From positions 1 through 37,189 of the forward strand of contig NZ_ASJR01000020.1 of the NCBI RefSeq assembly GCF_000474745.1: a DNA stretch of 37,189 nucleotides. Reading direction: 5' to 3'. Positions 1-6,302 of the stretch are shown here, in pieces. Each line of letters begins with the position of its first letter. Positions within the stretch are counted from its first letter, which is position 1. Made by a program: the position numbers and the translations under genes. This DNA is from Chitinivibrio alkaliphilus ACht1. Lineage in GTDB: Bacteria > Fibrobacterota > Chitinivibrionia > Chitinivibrionales > Chitinivibrionaceae. Below the pieces are notes generated by a model. It searched no databases, was not told where the DNA came from, and was given only the letters and a program-made list of their open reading frames with translations.

Positions 1-4
1 ATTT

Positions 5-11
5 CCTCCTT
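5..11 (-). promoter_or_regulatory. Ribosome-binding site of a gene beyond the left edge
   Basis: Read on the minus strand this is a perfect AAGGAGG. The surrounding bases closely match the AAGGAGGAAATTATG start region of both flagellin genes to the right, so the start codon should lie one or two bases outside the window. The hidden gene is probably another flagellin; that identity is inferred from the matching leader only. Confidence 0.6.
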
Positions 12-60
12 GAATTATTATGCAAAGCCCGACGTCCTGTCAAAGCTGTGGTCATTACAC

Positions 61-89
61 TCTATCGTCAGAGGTGAGTCAAAACATTA
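61..89 (-). promoter_or_regulatory. Candidate flagellar (sigma-28-like) promoter for the gene off the left edge
   Basis: On the minus strand TAATGTTT lies 12 bases before GACGATAG. The sigma-28 pattern is TAAAGTTT, 11 bases, GCCGATAA, so both boxes resemble it with one extra spacer base. A sigma-70-like reading, TTGACT then 17 bases then TGTAAT, overlaps it and cannot be excluded. The site lies between the terminator of the first flagellin and the ribosome-binding site at the window edge. Confidence 0.35.
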
Positions 90-107
90 CTATTATTCAG
101 AAAAAAA

Positions 108-135
108 TAAAAAAAGGGCCCGAAGGCCCCCTTTT
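108..135 (-). terminator. Rho-independent terminator of the first flagellin gene
   Basis: On the minus strand a GGGCC / GGCCC stem closes a TTCG tetraloop and is followed by a long T run. It lies about 30 bases downstream of the flagellin stop codon. Its sequence is unrelated to the two other flagellin-region terminators at 1113-1147 and 2115-2149. Confidence 0.85.
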
Positions 136-162
136 GGAATGCAGCGGATAGATTGTTTTATC

Positions 163-987
163 CTACATAAGCAGTTGTAATACCCCTTGTGGCGCTTGGT
201 TAGCTTGTGCCAGCATTGATTGTGATGCTTGCTTAAGGATATTGTTTTTGGAGAACTCCGTCATCTCTGCAGCCATATCAACATCACGGATACGTGACTC
301 TGCAGCTTGGAGGTTTTCTCGGGAGTTGTCTGCGTTCCGTATGGTATGCTCAAGACGGTTTTGTACTGCCCCGAGGTTTGATCGTTCTTCTGATACAGAT
401 ATTATTGCATCGTTAATAAGCTGGATTGCCACGGATTGATTTGCCGTGATATTGCTGGCTGCAACAGTATTCACACCGAGGGCTTCTGCCTGCATATCGT
501 TAATGTTCAAGCTGATTATTTGTCCGCTGTTTGCTCCTACTTGAAATTCGAGGCCGTCTCCTGACTCTAGGTCTCCATCAAGCAAGGTTTGTGTGTTAAA
601 TTCTGTTTGCTCAGCAATACGGTCAATTTCATCTGAAAGTTGTTCTATCTCAGATTTGATAGACTCGCGATCCTTGGTAACATTGGTGTCGTTTGAAGCT
701 TGAACAGAAAGTTCACGCATTCGTTGAAGAATTGCGTGGGTTTCATTGAGTGCTCCCTCTGCAGTTTGGATAAGAGATACGCCGTCCTGTGCGTTCCGTG
801 ATCCCTGTTGCAGCCCGCGAATTTGTCCGCGCATTTTTTCAGAAATAGCAAGCCCCGCAGCATCATCCCCTGCTCGGTTAATCCGGAATCCCGAGGAGAG
901 TTTTTCCAGGGAGCGTCCGGTGCCTTGGTCGTTAATGCCGAGTTGTCTGTTTGCATTCATTGCCATAATGTTGTTGTTGATACGCAT
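163..987 (-). CDS. Flagellin, copy 1
   Basis: Structural subunit of the flagellar filament, exported through the flagellar type III apparatus. The 274-residue product has the classic N-terminal D0/D1 region (start MRINNNIMAMNANRQ, then LSSGFRINRAGDDAAGLAIS) and C-terminal D1/D0 region (AESRIRDVDMAAEM to LQLLM). Only a short middle is present, so the surface-exposed D2/D3 domains are essentially missing, a compact flagellin as in many spirochaetes and firmicutes. The start has a strong AAGGAGG site. It is nearly identical to the flagellin at 1173-1988 except around residues 130-195, where this copy reads DGDLESGDGLEF. It has its own terminator and a sigma-28-like promoter with a spacer one base short. 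I see no filament glycosylation gene next to it. Confidence 0.97.
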   Translation of the reverse strand: MRINNNIMAMNANRQLGINDQGTGRSLEKLSSGFRINRAGDDAAGLAISEKMRGQIRGLQQGSRNAQDGVSLIQTAEGALNETHAILQRMRELSVQASNDTNVTKDRESIKSEIEQLSDEIDRIAEQTEFNTQTLLDGDLESGDGLEFQVGANSGQIISLNINDMQAEALGVNTVAASNITANQSVAIQLINDAIISVSEERSNLGAVQNRLEHTIRNADNSRENLQAAESRIRDVDMAAEMTEFSKNNILKQASQSMLAQANQAPQGVLQLLM

Positions 988-1044
988 AATTTCCTCCTTG
1001 AAAATACGAAGCTACGCGTTTTGGCGTCACATGCCGTATTTATT

Positions 1045-1070
1045 GTTTCGGAAAACGGGGAGGTGCTTTA
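1045..1070 (-). promoter_or_regulatory. Sigma-28-like promoter of flagellin copy 1
   Basis: Minus-strand boxes TAAAGCAC and TCCGAAAC resemble TAAAGTTT and GCCGATAA of FliA/SigD promoters. The spacer is 10 bases, one shorter than the usual 11, because a G run on the plus strand has four instead of five bases compared with copy 2. Confidence 0.55.
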
Positions 1071-1112
1071 CTTTTTTTAAAAATTTAATTTTTTTTCAAT
1101 GGGTCGACATAT

Positions 1113-1147
1113 AAAAAGGCGGCCTCTGTTTCGAGACCGCCTTTTTT
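1113..1147 (-). terminator. Terminator of flagellin copy 2
   Basis: A nine-pair hairpin (GGCGGTCTC / GAGGCCGCC on the minus strand, one G-U pair) is flanked by A and T runs on both sides, so it could act in both directions. It begins about 25 bases after the stop codon of the flagellin at 1173-1988. Confidence 0.85.
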
Positions 1148-1172
1148 GGAAAAAAAGAACCGTTTTTTTGTT

Positions 1173-1988
1173 CTACATAAGCAGTTGTAATACCCCTTGT
1201 GGCGCTTGGTTAGCTTGTGCCAGCATGGATTGTGATGCTTGCTTAAGGATATTGTTTTTAGAGAACTCCGTCATCTCTGCAGCCATATCAACATCACGGA
1301 TACGTGACTCCGCAGCTTGGAGGTTTTCTTGGGAGTTGTCTGCGTTTCGTATGGTATGCTCAAGGCGGTTTTGTATCGCCCCAAGGTTTGAGCGTTCTTC
1401 TGATACAGATATTATTGCATCGTCAATAAGCTGAATTGCCACGGATTGGTCAGCAAGAATGTTGTTGTCTGCCACTTCGTGTACACCGAGGGCTTCTGCC
1501 TGCATGTCGTTAATACTCAAGCTGATGATCTGCCCACTATTTGCACCAACTTGAAGTTGGAGATCGTCTGCATTTCCTTGAAGCAAGGTTTGTGTGTTGA
1601 ACTCCGTTTGTTCAGCAATCCGGTCAATCTCTTCAGTAAGCTGTTCAATTTCAGATTTGATAGACTCGCGATCCTTGGTAACATTGGTGTCGTTTGAAGC
1701 TTGAACAGAAAGTTCACGCATTCGTTGAAGAATTGCGTGGGTTTCATTGAGTGCTCCCTCAGCAGTTTGGATAAGAGATACGCCGTCCTGTGCGTTCCGT
1801 GATCCCTGTTGCAGCCCGCGAATTTGTCCGCGCATTTTTTCAGAAATAGCAAGCCCCGCAGCATCATCCCCTGCTCGGTTAATCCGGAACCCTGAGGAGA
1901 GTTTTTCCAAGGAATTTCCGGTGCCTTGGTCGTTAATGCCGAGTTGTCTGTTTGCATTCATTGCCATAATGTTGTTGTTGATACGCAT
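1173..1988 (-). CDS. Flagellin, copy 2
   Basis: A second filament subunit, 271 residues, with the same D0/D1 ends as copy 1 and a slightly shorter, divergent middle (QGNADDLQLQVG instead of the longer acidic stretch). The nucleotide sequence matches copy 1 over the first 400 bases and the last 250, while the part coding for residues 115-195 differs more. That is the pattern expected when gene conversion or selection keeps the packing domains constant. The start has a strong AAGGAGG site. Its sigma-28-like promoter keeps the canonical 11-base spacer, so this copy may be expressed more strongly than copy 1. A multi-flagellin filament or stage-specific expression is possible; the sequence does not show which. 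Confidence 0.97.
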   Translation of the reverse strand: MRINNNIMAMNANRQLGINDQGTGNSLEKLSSGFRINRAGDDAAGLAISEKMRGQIRGLQQGSRNAQDGVSLIQTAEGALNETHAILQRMRELSVQASNDTNVTKDRESIKSEIEQLTEEIDRIAEQTEFNTQTLLQGNADDLQLQVGANSGQIISLSINDMQAEALGVHEVADNNILADQSVAIQLIDDAIISVSEERSNLGAIQNRLEHTIRNADNSQENLQAAESRIRDVDMAAEMTEFSKNNILKQASQSMLAQANQAPQGVLQLLM

Positions 1989-2045
1989 AATTTCCTCCTT
2001 GAAAATACGAAGCTACGCGTTTTGGCATCACATGCCGTATTTATT

Positions 2046-2072
2046 GTTTCGGAAAACGGGGGAGGTACTTTA
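2046..2072 (-). promoter_or_regulatory. Sigma-28-like promoter of flagellin copy 2
   Basis: Minus-strand TAAAGTAC, 11 bases, TCCGAAAC. The spacer matches the FliA/SigD consensus exactly, unlike the promoter of copy 1. FlgM, the sigma-28 inhibitor, is encoded in the same window at 22125-22439. Confidence 0.6.
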
Positions 2073-2114
2073 CTTTTTTTAAAAAATTTAATTTTTTTCA
2101 ATGGGTCGACATAT

Positions 2115-2149
2115 AAAAAAGGCGGCTTCTGTTTCGAGACCGCCTTTTT
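2115..2149 (-). terminator. Orphan flagellin-type terminator
   Basis: This hairpin is a slightly degraded copy of the one at 1113-1147: the GGCGG / CCGCC core is kept and one upper pair is lost. On the minus strand nothing lies before it but the plus-strand response regulator, so it terminates no recognisable gene. It looks like the remnant of a third array unit that has been deleted. It may now insulate the flagellin promoter. Confidence 0.65.
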
Positions 2150-2170
2150 CGTTAAAATAAGAGTGTGCTC

Positions 2171-2199
2171 TTGTGCGCTCACACTTTCTATGGTATACT
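2171..2199 (+). promoter_or_regulatory. Candidate sigma-70-type promoter of the response regulator
   Basis: TTGTGC and TATACT are separated by 17 bases, ending 34 bases before the GTG start of the response regulator. The -10 box is good and the -35 box only half matches. Confidence 0.4.
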
Positions 2200-2232
2200 T
2201 GAGTATGTATTAATTCTTCCACCGGGATTAGC

Positions 2233-2628
2233 GTGGCTCACATACTGATAATCGATGATGATCGGACATTCCTTTCGGTGTTCTCTCGCTTTTTGCGAAA
2301 GGCAGGGCATCAGGTTACCTCTGTTGATAATAGCCGGGATTTGTTTGACTATTTAAAGCAGGGCGGTTTTGACCTCCTTCTTCTTGACATGATTATGCCG
2401 GAACAGGACGGAGTTGATATCTTACGTACGCTTCGGCGTTATGGCTATACCATAGAAGTGATTGCCATGTCAGGTGGAGGACGGGTCACCGAGGGGGAGT
2501 TTTTCTTGGATTTTGCCCGTGCCATGGGAGTAACCCATCTTATACGCAAGCCAATTTATGATTTTAGAGAAGTATTAGAGCAGATACGAGGTGTAGCGGG
2601 AGAAGAGATCTCCCGCCGATATAGCTAG
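2233..2628 (+). CDS. Single-domain response regulator (CheY-like receiver)
   Basis: A 131-residue protein made of one receiver domain and no output domain. The acidic pocket is IIDDD at residues 6-10, the phosphoacceptor is Asp52 in LLLLDMIMP, the conserved Ser/Thr is in AMSGG, and the conserved Lys is in the RKP motif near residue 104. The start is GTG (residue 1) with only a weak upstream purine stretch. It is transcribed away from the flagellins. A role in motility is possible from position alone; it could equally pass phosphate for the sensor kinases further right. Its last four bases overlap the end of the convergent gene at 2625-3191. Confidence 0.9.
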   Translation: MAHILIIDDDRTFLSVFSRFLRKAGHQVTSVDNSRDLFDYLKQGGFDLLLLDMIMPEQDGVDILRTLRRYGYTIEVIAMSGGGRVTEGEFFLDFARAMGVTHLIRKPIYDFREVLEQIRGVAGEEISRRYS

Positions 2629-3191
2629 AAGCTTTTCGAGAAATTTACCAAGGGTAATACGGGAAAAACAGCACTGTTGCGTGCGATATTTCCCAAACCA
2701 ATCTGTATACCGTCAAGCTGGGTGGCATAATTAATGACACCAAACTGAATGCCTGTTACGCGTTGACCGATATTGACAAAGCCCCAATCAAAGCCCTCAA
2801 AAGAGTCAGCGTAGTTTACCACAGAAAATATACGAGCCCCTTGGGCAGACCCTTGGGTTATGTTTGCCCATGAACCAAGAGATATCATATCTGAATTCCC
2901 GCCGGTAAGATTCACTCCGGTAAAAAGAGAAAATCCGCTTGTGCTTCCTTCGTTTATGTTGGCAAGCCCCCAGAAGCGAAAACCATCAAAATCACTCGTG
3001 GTGTGTCCCACAAATAGATTTATATCGACACCGTTCACCCTGTTGTTTTTGGTATAGAGCAGACCAAGACGAAGCCCGTCAACATTTTCTGTGGGGCCGC
3101 CAATTTGGATGGGTGAGACAAGACCTAACTCAACCTTGTTTGCCATGATCATGCTGGTGCAGATAGCGAGCATAAAAAGTGCTTTTTTCAT
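2625..3191 (-). CDS. Exported protein with surface-type glycine repeats
   Basis: A 188-residue protein with a signal peptide (MKKALFMLAICTSMIMA, cleavage likely near residue 17). The rest consists of imperfect units of about 20 residues of the pattern hydrophobic-x-G-hydrophobic-x-x-G-hydrophobic-x-N, for example GFDWGFVNIG and GIQFGVINYA. This resembles the Leptospira LA_2272-type surface repeat proteins, and the final Phe suits an outer-membrane beta strand. The start is set by GGAGG five bases before ATG. No catalytic motif is visible. An outer-membrane or surface location is my inference; the function is unknown. Confidence 0.8.
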   Translation of the reverse strand: MKKALFMLAICTSMIMANKVELGLVSPIQIGGPTENVDGLRLGLLYTKNNRVNGVDINLFVGHTTSDFDGFRFWGLANINEGSTSGFSLFTGVNLTGGNSDMISLGSWANITQGSAQGARIFSVVNYADSFEGFDWGFVNIGQRVTGIQFGVINYATQLDGIQIGLGNIARNSAVFPVLPLVNFSKSF

Positions 3192-3343
3192 ATAACCTCC
3201 GTTTTGTTATGGTATGCGAGCAAAATATATCCGGTGAATCAGAAATGTATCGTCGGAATAGTTTTTTCTCTTTCTGGTTGATTTTCATATTTGTACTTCC
3301 CGTATGAGAGAGAGAGGATGTATCTTTTTGTATGGAGGTCTCT

Positions 3344-4057
3344 ATGGATTTGGAAAAATTGGGTAGTCGTATTCGGACACGAAGAAAGGCAAAAGGGTTG
3401 ACACAACAGCAGCTCGCTGCCTCTCTCTATATTTCTCCGCAAGCTGTTTCAAAATGGGAGCGTGGAGAAAATGCTCCAGATATCCTTGTCTTGCCGCGAT
3501 TATCTGTTCTTCTTGATCGCTCCATTGAATGGATTATCAATGGTGATATACCAAATCGAGAAGTGATTGATGCGGTGGTGCTTGTTACAAGCTTGCGTAA
3601 TTTTGTAACGCGGAGTCAAGAGCAGCCCCTTTCTCGTCTTGCCTTATGGATAAATCAGCTTTACCATGGCACTACGGAGGCCGTGTTAGCCTGTGAAGGG
3701 GTGGTTGTGAAATATACCGGGGATGGGGTGTTGGCATATTTTACCGGTGGGAATTATGTACAACGGGCACTTTCCTGCGGAGAGATGCTTCTCGAGCTTA
3801 TTGCAGAAGAAGACATGCTTCTTACGTTAAAGGCGGGGCAGATATACGTTGGGGCCATGGGGCATGCCGAGTTTACTGCTCCAGATATCCTTGGAGAGAC
3901 GGTGAATCAGGCATTTTTGTTGAATCGGTGGGCTACGGATGAACGGGAAGAACGAATGTTTGTTTCGGGACAGGCCTTTACAGGCATGCTCGCGCCTGTG
4001 GAGTACAAGCGCGATACAGCCCTGTCACATGAAGAGTTTCTGTATATTCGTCAATAA
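3344..4057 (+). CDS. XRE-type regulator fused to a degenerate class III nucleotide-cyclase domain
   Basis: The 237-residue protein has an N-terminal helix-turn-helix of the XRE/Cro type (residues 3-60: GLTQQQLA, then SPQAVSKWERG). A class III adenylate/guanylate cyclase homology domain follows at about 75-215. The second metal-binding Asp (VKYTGDGVLAYF, Asp127) and the GETVN motif (Asn188) are present. The first metal Asp, normally in the FxDIRGF motif, is replaced (VTSLRNF, Ser83). The transition-state Arg, normally four residues after the Asn, is Leu192. The domain is therefore probably not an active cyclase and may bind a nucleotide to control DNA binding. I chose the second ATG because GGAGGT lies four bases before it; an upstream ATG at 3332 adds four residues. 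Its end overlaps convergent rsfS. Confidence 0.88.
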   Translation: MDLEKLGSRIRTRRKAKGLTQQQLAASLYISPQAVSKWERGENAPDILVLPRLSVLLDRSIEWIINGDIPNREVIDAVVLVTSLRNFVTRSQEQPLSRLALWINQLYHGTTEAVLACEGVVVKYTGDGVLAYFTGGNYVQRALSCGEMLLELIAEEDMLLTLKAGQIYVGAMGHAEFTAPDILGETVNQAFLLNRWATDEREERMFVSGQAFTGMLAPVEYKRDTALSHEEFLYIRQ

Positions 4058-4446
4058 TTCTTCGGCGGGAGAAGTTTTTGGTACTCCTCTTCCGTAATTG
4101 TCATCTGACTATTTTCTTCGAGAAATGCTTCAATTTTGTAGTAGTTGCGAAGCTCGGGAAGCATTATGTGCACCACAATATCAAGATAGTCTAAGAGAAT
4201 CCACCGATTATGGTCTTGCCCTTCTGTATGGTCAACATACTGATCTTCCTGTTTCATCTCTTGTTTTATCGCCATGGCAATGGCTCGGACATGGTTGAAA
4301 TTTGTTCCTTCGCAGATGACCGTCCAATCGGATACTGTGGAGGTTTCTCCCGTGTGAATAACACGGATATTCTCAGCCTTTGTTTCTAGCATGAGGTTGA
4401 GAATAGAGAGGAGATGAGGTTCTTGTTGTATTGCTTCAAAAATCAT
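4051..4446 (-). CDS. rsfS: Ribosome silencing factor RsfS
   Basis: RsfS (Iojap/RsfA family) binds protein L14 of the large ribosomal subunit and blocks subunit joining when nutrients run low. The 131-residue product shows the family signatures: SDWTVICEG, VRAIAMAI, EGQDHNRWILLDYLDIVVHI and LRNYYKIEAFL. Start ATG at 4446 has AAGGA seven bases upstream; the open frame runs much further upstream, but that stretch overlaps the neighbour and lacks family similarity. The start overlaps the end of the LytR_C gene by 11 bases, suggesting translational coupling. The order purA, LytR_C protein, rsfS recalls the common LytR-rsfS pairing of other bacteria. Confidence 0.92.
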   Translation of the reverse strand: MIFEAIQQEPHLLSILNLMLETKAENIRVIHTGETSTVSDWTVICEGTNFNHVRAIAMAIKQEMKQEDQYVDHTEGQDHNRWILLDYLDIVVHIMLPELRNYYKIEAFLEENSQMTITEEEYQKLLPPKNY

Positions 4447-4885
4447 AAATAATCCTTTCGTAGTCGTGACCGACGATAAGTGTTGCATCATGGCGGGCGT
4501 CTCCCTGCCCGGGTCGGATAAATATGGGTGGTGGTGTGCCGAGAAGATTTGCAAGTTCTTCCGCAGTATCTGTGCCGGCTTTTCGCTGTACCACGATGGT
4601 TTGAGAGTAGTTCCAGCTTCTGGCGTTCCCCTCGGTAGTTCGAAACCCTTCACGGCGCAGGAGCTCCGCCACGGCACCGGCAACACCCGAGGTGCCGCAT
4701 CCATTTAAAATCTCTACAGAGCCTCGTCGTGGAATTGCCGATTCAGGAACACGGCTTTTTTCTTCAATCTGCCGCTGATGTTCCCGCTGCTCCTCCAAAA
4801 GATGAAAGCGTTTTTCCCCGAGGTGAAATGCAGAAATCAGGACAAGGCATGTCAGTATACAAGAGAGTACATACCCTGTCTTCAT
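4436..4885 (-). CDS. Membrane-anchored protein with LytR C-terminal domain
   Basis: A 149-residue protein with one N-terminal membrane segment (about residues 5-20), a charged helical stretch (25-45) and a LytR_C-type domain (54-140) that opens with VEILNGCGTSGVAG. That domain usually sits at the C terminus of LytR-CpsA-Psr wall-polymer ligases or stands alone behind a signal anchor, as here. The catalytic LCP domain is absent, so it is not a ligase; a cell-envelope role is inferred. It begins six bases after purA ends, has no strong ribosome-binding site and overlaps rsfS. Confidence 0.78.
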   Translation of the reverse strand: MKTGYVLSCILTCLVLISAFHLGEKRFHLLEEQREHQRQIEEKSRVPESAIPRRGSVEILNGCGTSGVAGAVAELLRREGFRTTEGNARSWNYSQTIVVQRKAGTDTAEELANLLGTPPPIFIRPGQGDARHDATLIVGHDYERIIYDF

Positions 4886-4891
4886 AGTCGT

Positions 4892-6184
4892 TTACTTTGT
4901 CGGCATAAGAATGGTTTCGTCCCGACCTGGCCCTACTGACACAAGAGATATGGGGACATTGTAACAGAGCTCCTGGAGACGCAAAACATAGTTCTTCGCT
5001 GCAGAAGGAAGCTCTGAAAAGCTACGGCAGGAAGAAATATCTTCAGTCCAGCCGGGCATGATTTCATAGATTGGTTTTGCCCGCTCGACTTCCTCCGTAA
5101 GAGCTGGATACTGTTCTGTTTTCTTCCCGTCTACTTCGTAATGAGTACAAATCTTGATTTCAGAAAACCCCGTAAGGACATCGAGTTTTGTGAGGGCAAA
5201 GGTGGTGAATCCGTTGAGTTGAACGGCTTTTCGCAGGAGTACCGCATCAAACCAACCGCATCGACGAGGGCGTCCCGTTGTTGCGCCCATTTCTCCGCCT
5301 TGTTTCTGAAGTTTTTCCCCTGTCTCATCGGTAAGTTCCGTGGGAAAGGGACCATTTCCTACACGCGTAACATAGGTTTTAACAATACCGATCACGTCTG
5401 ATACGATACGGGGTGAAACTCCCGAACCAGTGGCAATAGCTCCCAAGGTGGTGTTGGATGAAGTGACAAAGGGGAATGTTCCGTGGTCAATGTCGAGGAA
5501 TGTTCCCTGTGCCCCTTCAAAGAGGAGTACTTTTCCTGCCTGTGCCGCGGCAAAAATATGTGCAGCCGTGTCAATAATAAACGGTGCAAGTCGACGGGAT
5601 ATTTGGCGATATTCTGCAAGCATTTCGTCAAAATCAAGAGGGAAATCTTGTTTGTAGAACTGTTCTACCAAGTCTTTCTTCTCATCATAGTTACGGCGGA
5701 GTTTCTCTTCGAAAACCGCAGGGGTAAGGAGGTCACCGAGGCGAATGCCTGATCGTCCCACCTTATCCGCATAGGTGGGGCCGATACCACGACCTGTGGT
5801 GCCAATTTTTCCGCCTTGAGCGCGATAAGCCTCACGAGCCTTGTCAACTATCTTATGATAGGGGAGTACCAAATGAGCTAAGCTGGAGATAAAGAGCTGC
5901 TCTTCCACGGCAAAGCCCTTTTCCTTTAGCTCGTCAATCTCTTTCAGAAACTGTGGAGCATCAAAGACAACTCCATTACCGATCAAGCACTCTTTTTTCG
6001 GGTACATTATCCCGGAAGGGACCATATGGAAGACAAATTTCTTCCCATCTACAACCACGGTATGACCCGCATTTGCGCCCCCTTGGTATCGGATGATAAG
6101 ATCAGAATCTTTGGTGAGATAATCGATAACTTTGGCTTTTCCCTCATCACCCCATTGCGAGCCGATAACTACAGAATTGGACAT
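4892..6184 (-). CDS. purA: Adenylosuccinate synthetase
   Basis: Catalyses IMP + aspartate + GTP to adenylosuccinate, the first committed step from IMP to AMP. The 430-residue product has the usual family length. Visible motifs are the P-loop GSQWGDEGKAK near the N terminus, QGGANAGHTVV, GRGIGPTYADK, FEGAQGTFLDIDHGTFP and TTGRPRRCGWFD. The P-loop ends in GKAK where most relatives have GKGK. The start at 6184 was chosen because the protein begins MSNSVVIGSQWG, as in other PurA proteins, and a GGAG lies upstream; the frame could extend 12 residues further. It heads a three-gene minus-strand group with the LytR_C protein and rsfS. Confidence 0.97.
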   Translation of the reverse strand: MSNSVVIGSQWGDEGKAKVIDYLTKDSDLIIRYQGGANAGHTVVVDGKKFVFHMVPSGIMYPKKECLIGNGVVFDAPQFLKEIDELKEKGFAVEEQLFISSLAHLVLPYHKIVDKAREAYRAQGGKIGTTGRGIGPTYADKVGRSGIRLGDLLTPAVFEEKLRRNYDEKKDLVEQFYKQDFPLDFDEMLAEYRQISRRLAPFIIDTAAHIFAAAQAGKVLLFEGAQGTFLDIDHGTFPFVTSSNTTLGAIATGSGVSPRIVSDVIGIVKTYVTRVGNGPFPTELTDETGEKLQKQGGEMGATTGRPRRCGWFDAVLLRKAVQLNGFTTFALTKLDVLTGFSEIKICTHYEVDGKKTEQYPALTEEVERAKPIYEIMPGWTEDISSCRSFSELPSAAKNYVLRLQELCYNVPISLVSVGPGRDETILMPTK

Positions 6185-6302
6185 GAAAAACTCCAGAATA
6201 TGTCGCGTAGTGAAAACCACGCACTGACAAAAAGTGGTACATCAACACGGTAAAATAGTTTTAAGTTTCATATTACGCAAGGATTGGGCAGAAATACCCT
6301 GC

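Larger units (their letters stand above)
988..1147 (-). repeat. Duplicated flagellin leader plus terminator (second copy at 1989-2149)
   Basis: The roughly 160 bases between the two flagellin genes recur almost unchanged upstream of copy 2. Both carry the ribosome-binding site, leader, sigma-28-like promoter, an A/T-rich block, the motif ATGGGTCGACAT and a GGCGG hairpin. The unit therefore spans a whole gene and its flanks, consistent with unequal crossing-over in a tandem array. The right-hand copy ends in a terminator with no flagellin gene before it. Confidence 0.85.

Noticed and set aside
645-956. Alternative minus-strand frame inside flagellin copy 1, repeated in copy 2 (1517-1957)
   Set aside because: It recurs only because the flagellins are duplicated; it has no start signal and the flagellin frame is certain.
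988-2149. Direct repeats around the flagellins as a mobile element or CRISPR-like array
   Set aside because: The repeats are whole gene leaders and terminators of a tandem duplication; there is no transposase, short spacer series or target-site duplication.
4447-4704. N-terminal extension of rsfS
   Set aside because: The extra 86 residues overlap the LytR_C gene, lack family similarity, and a good binding site supports ATG 4446.
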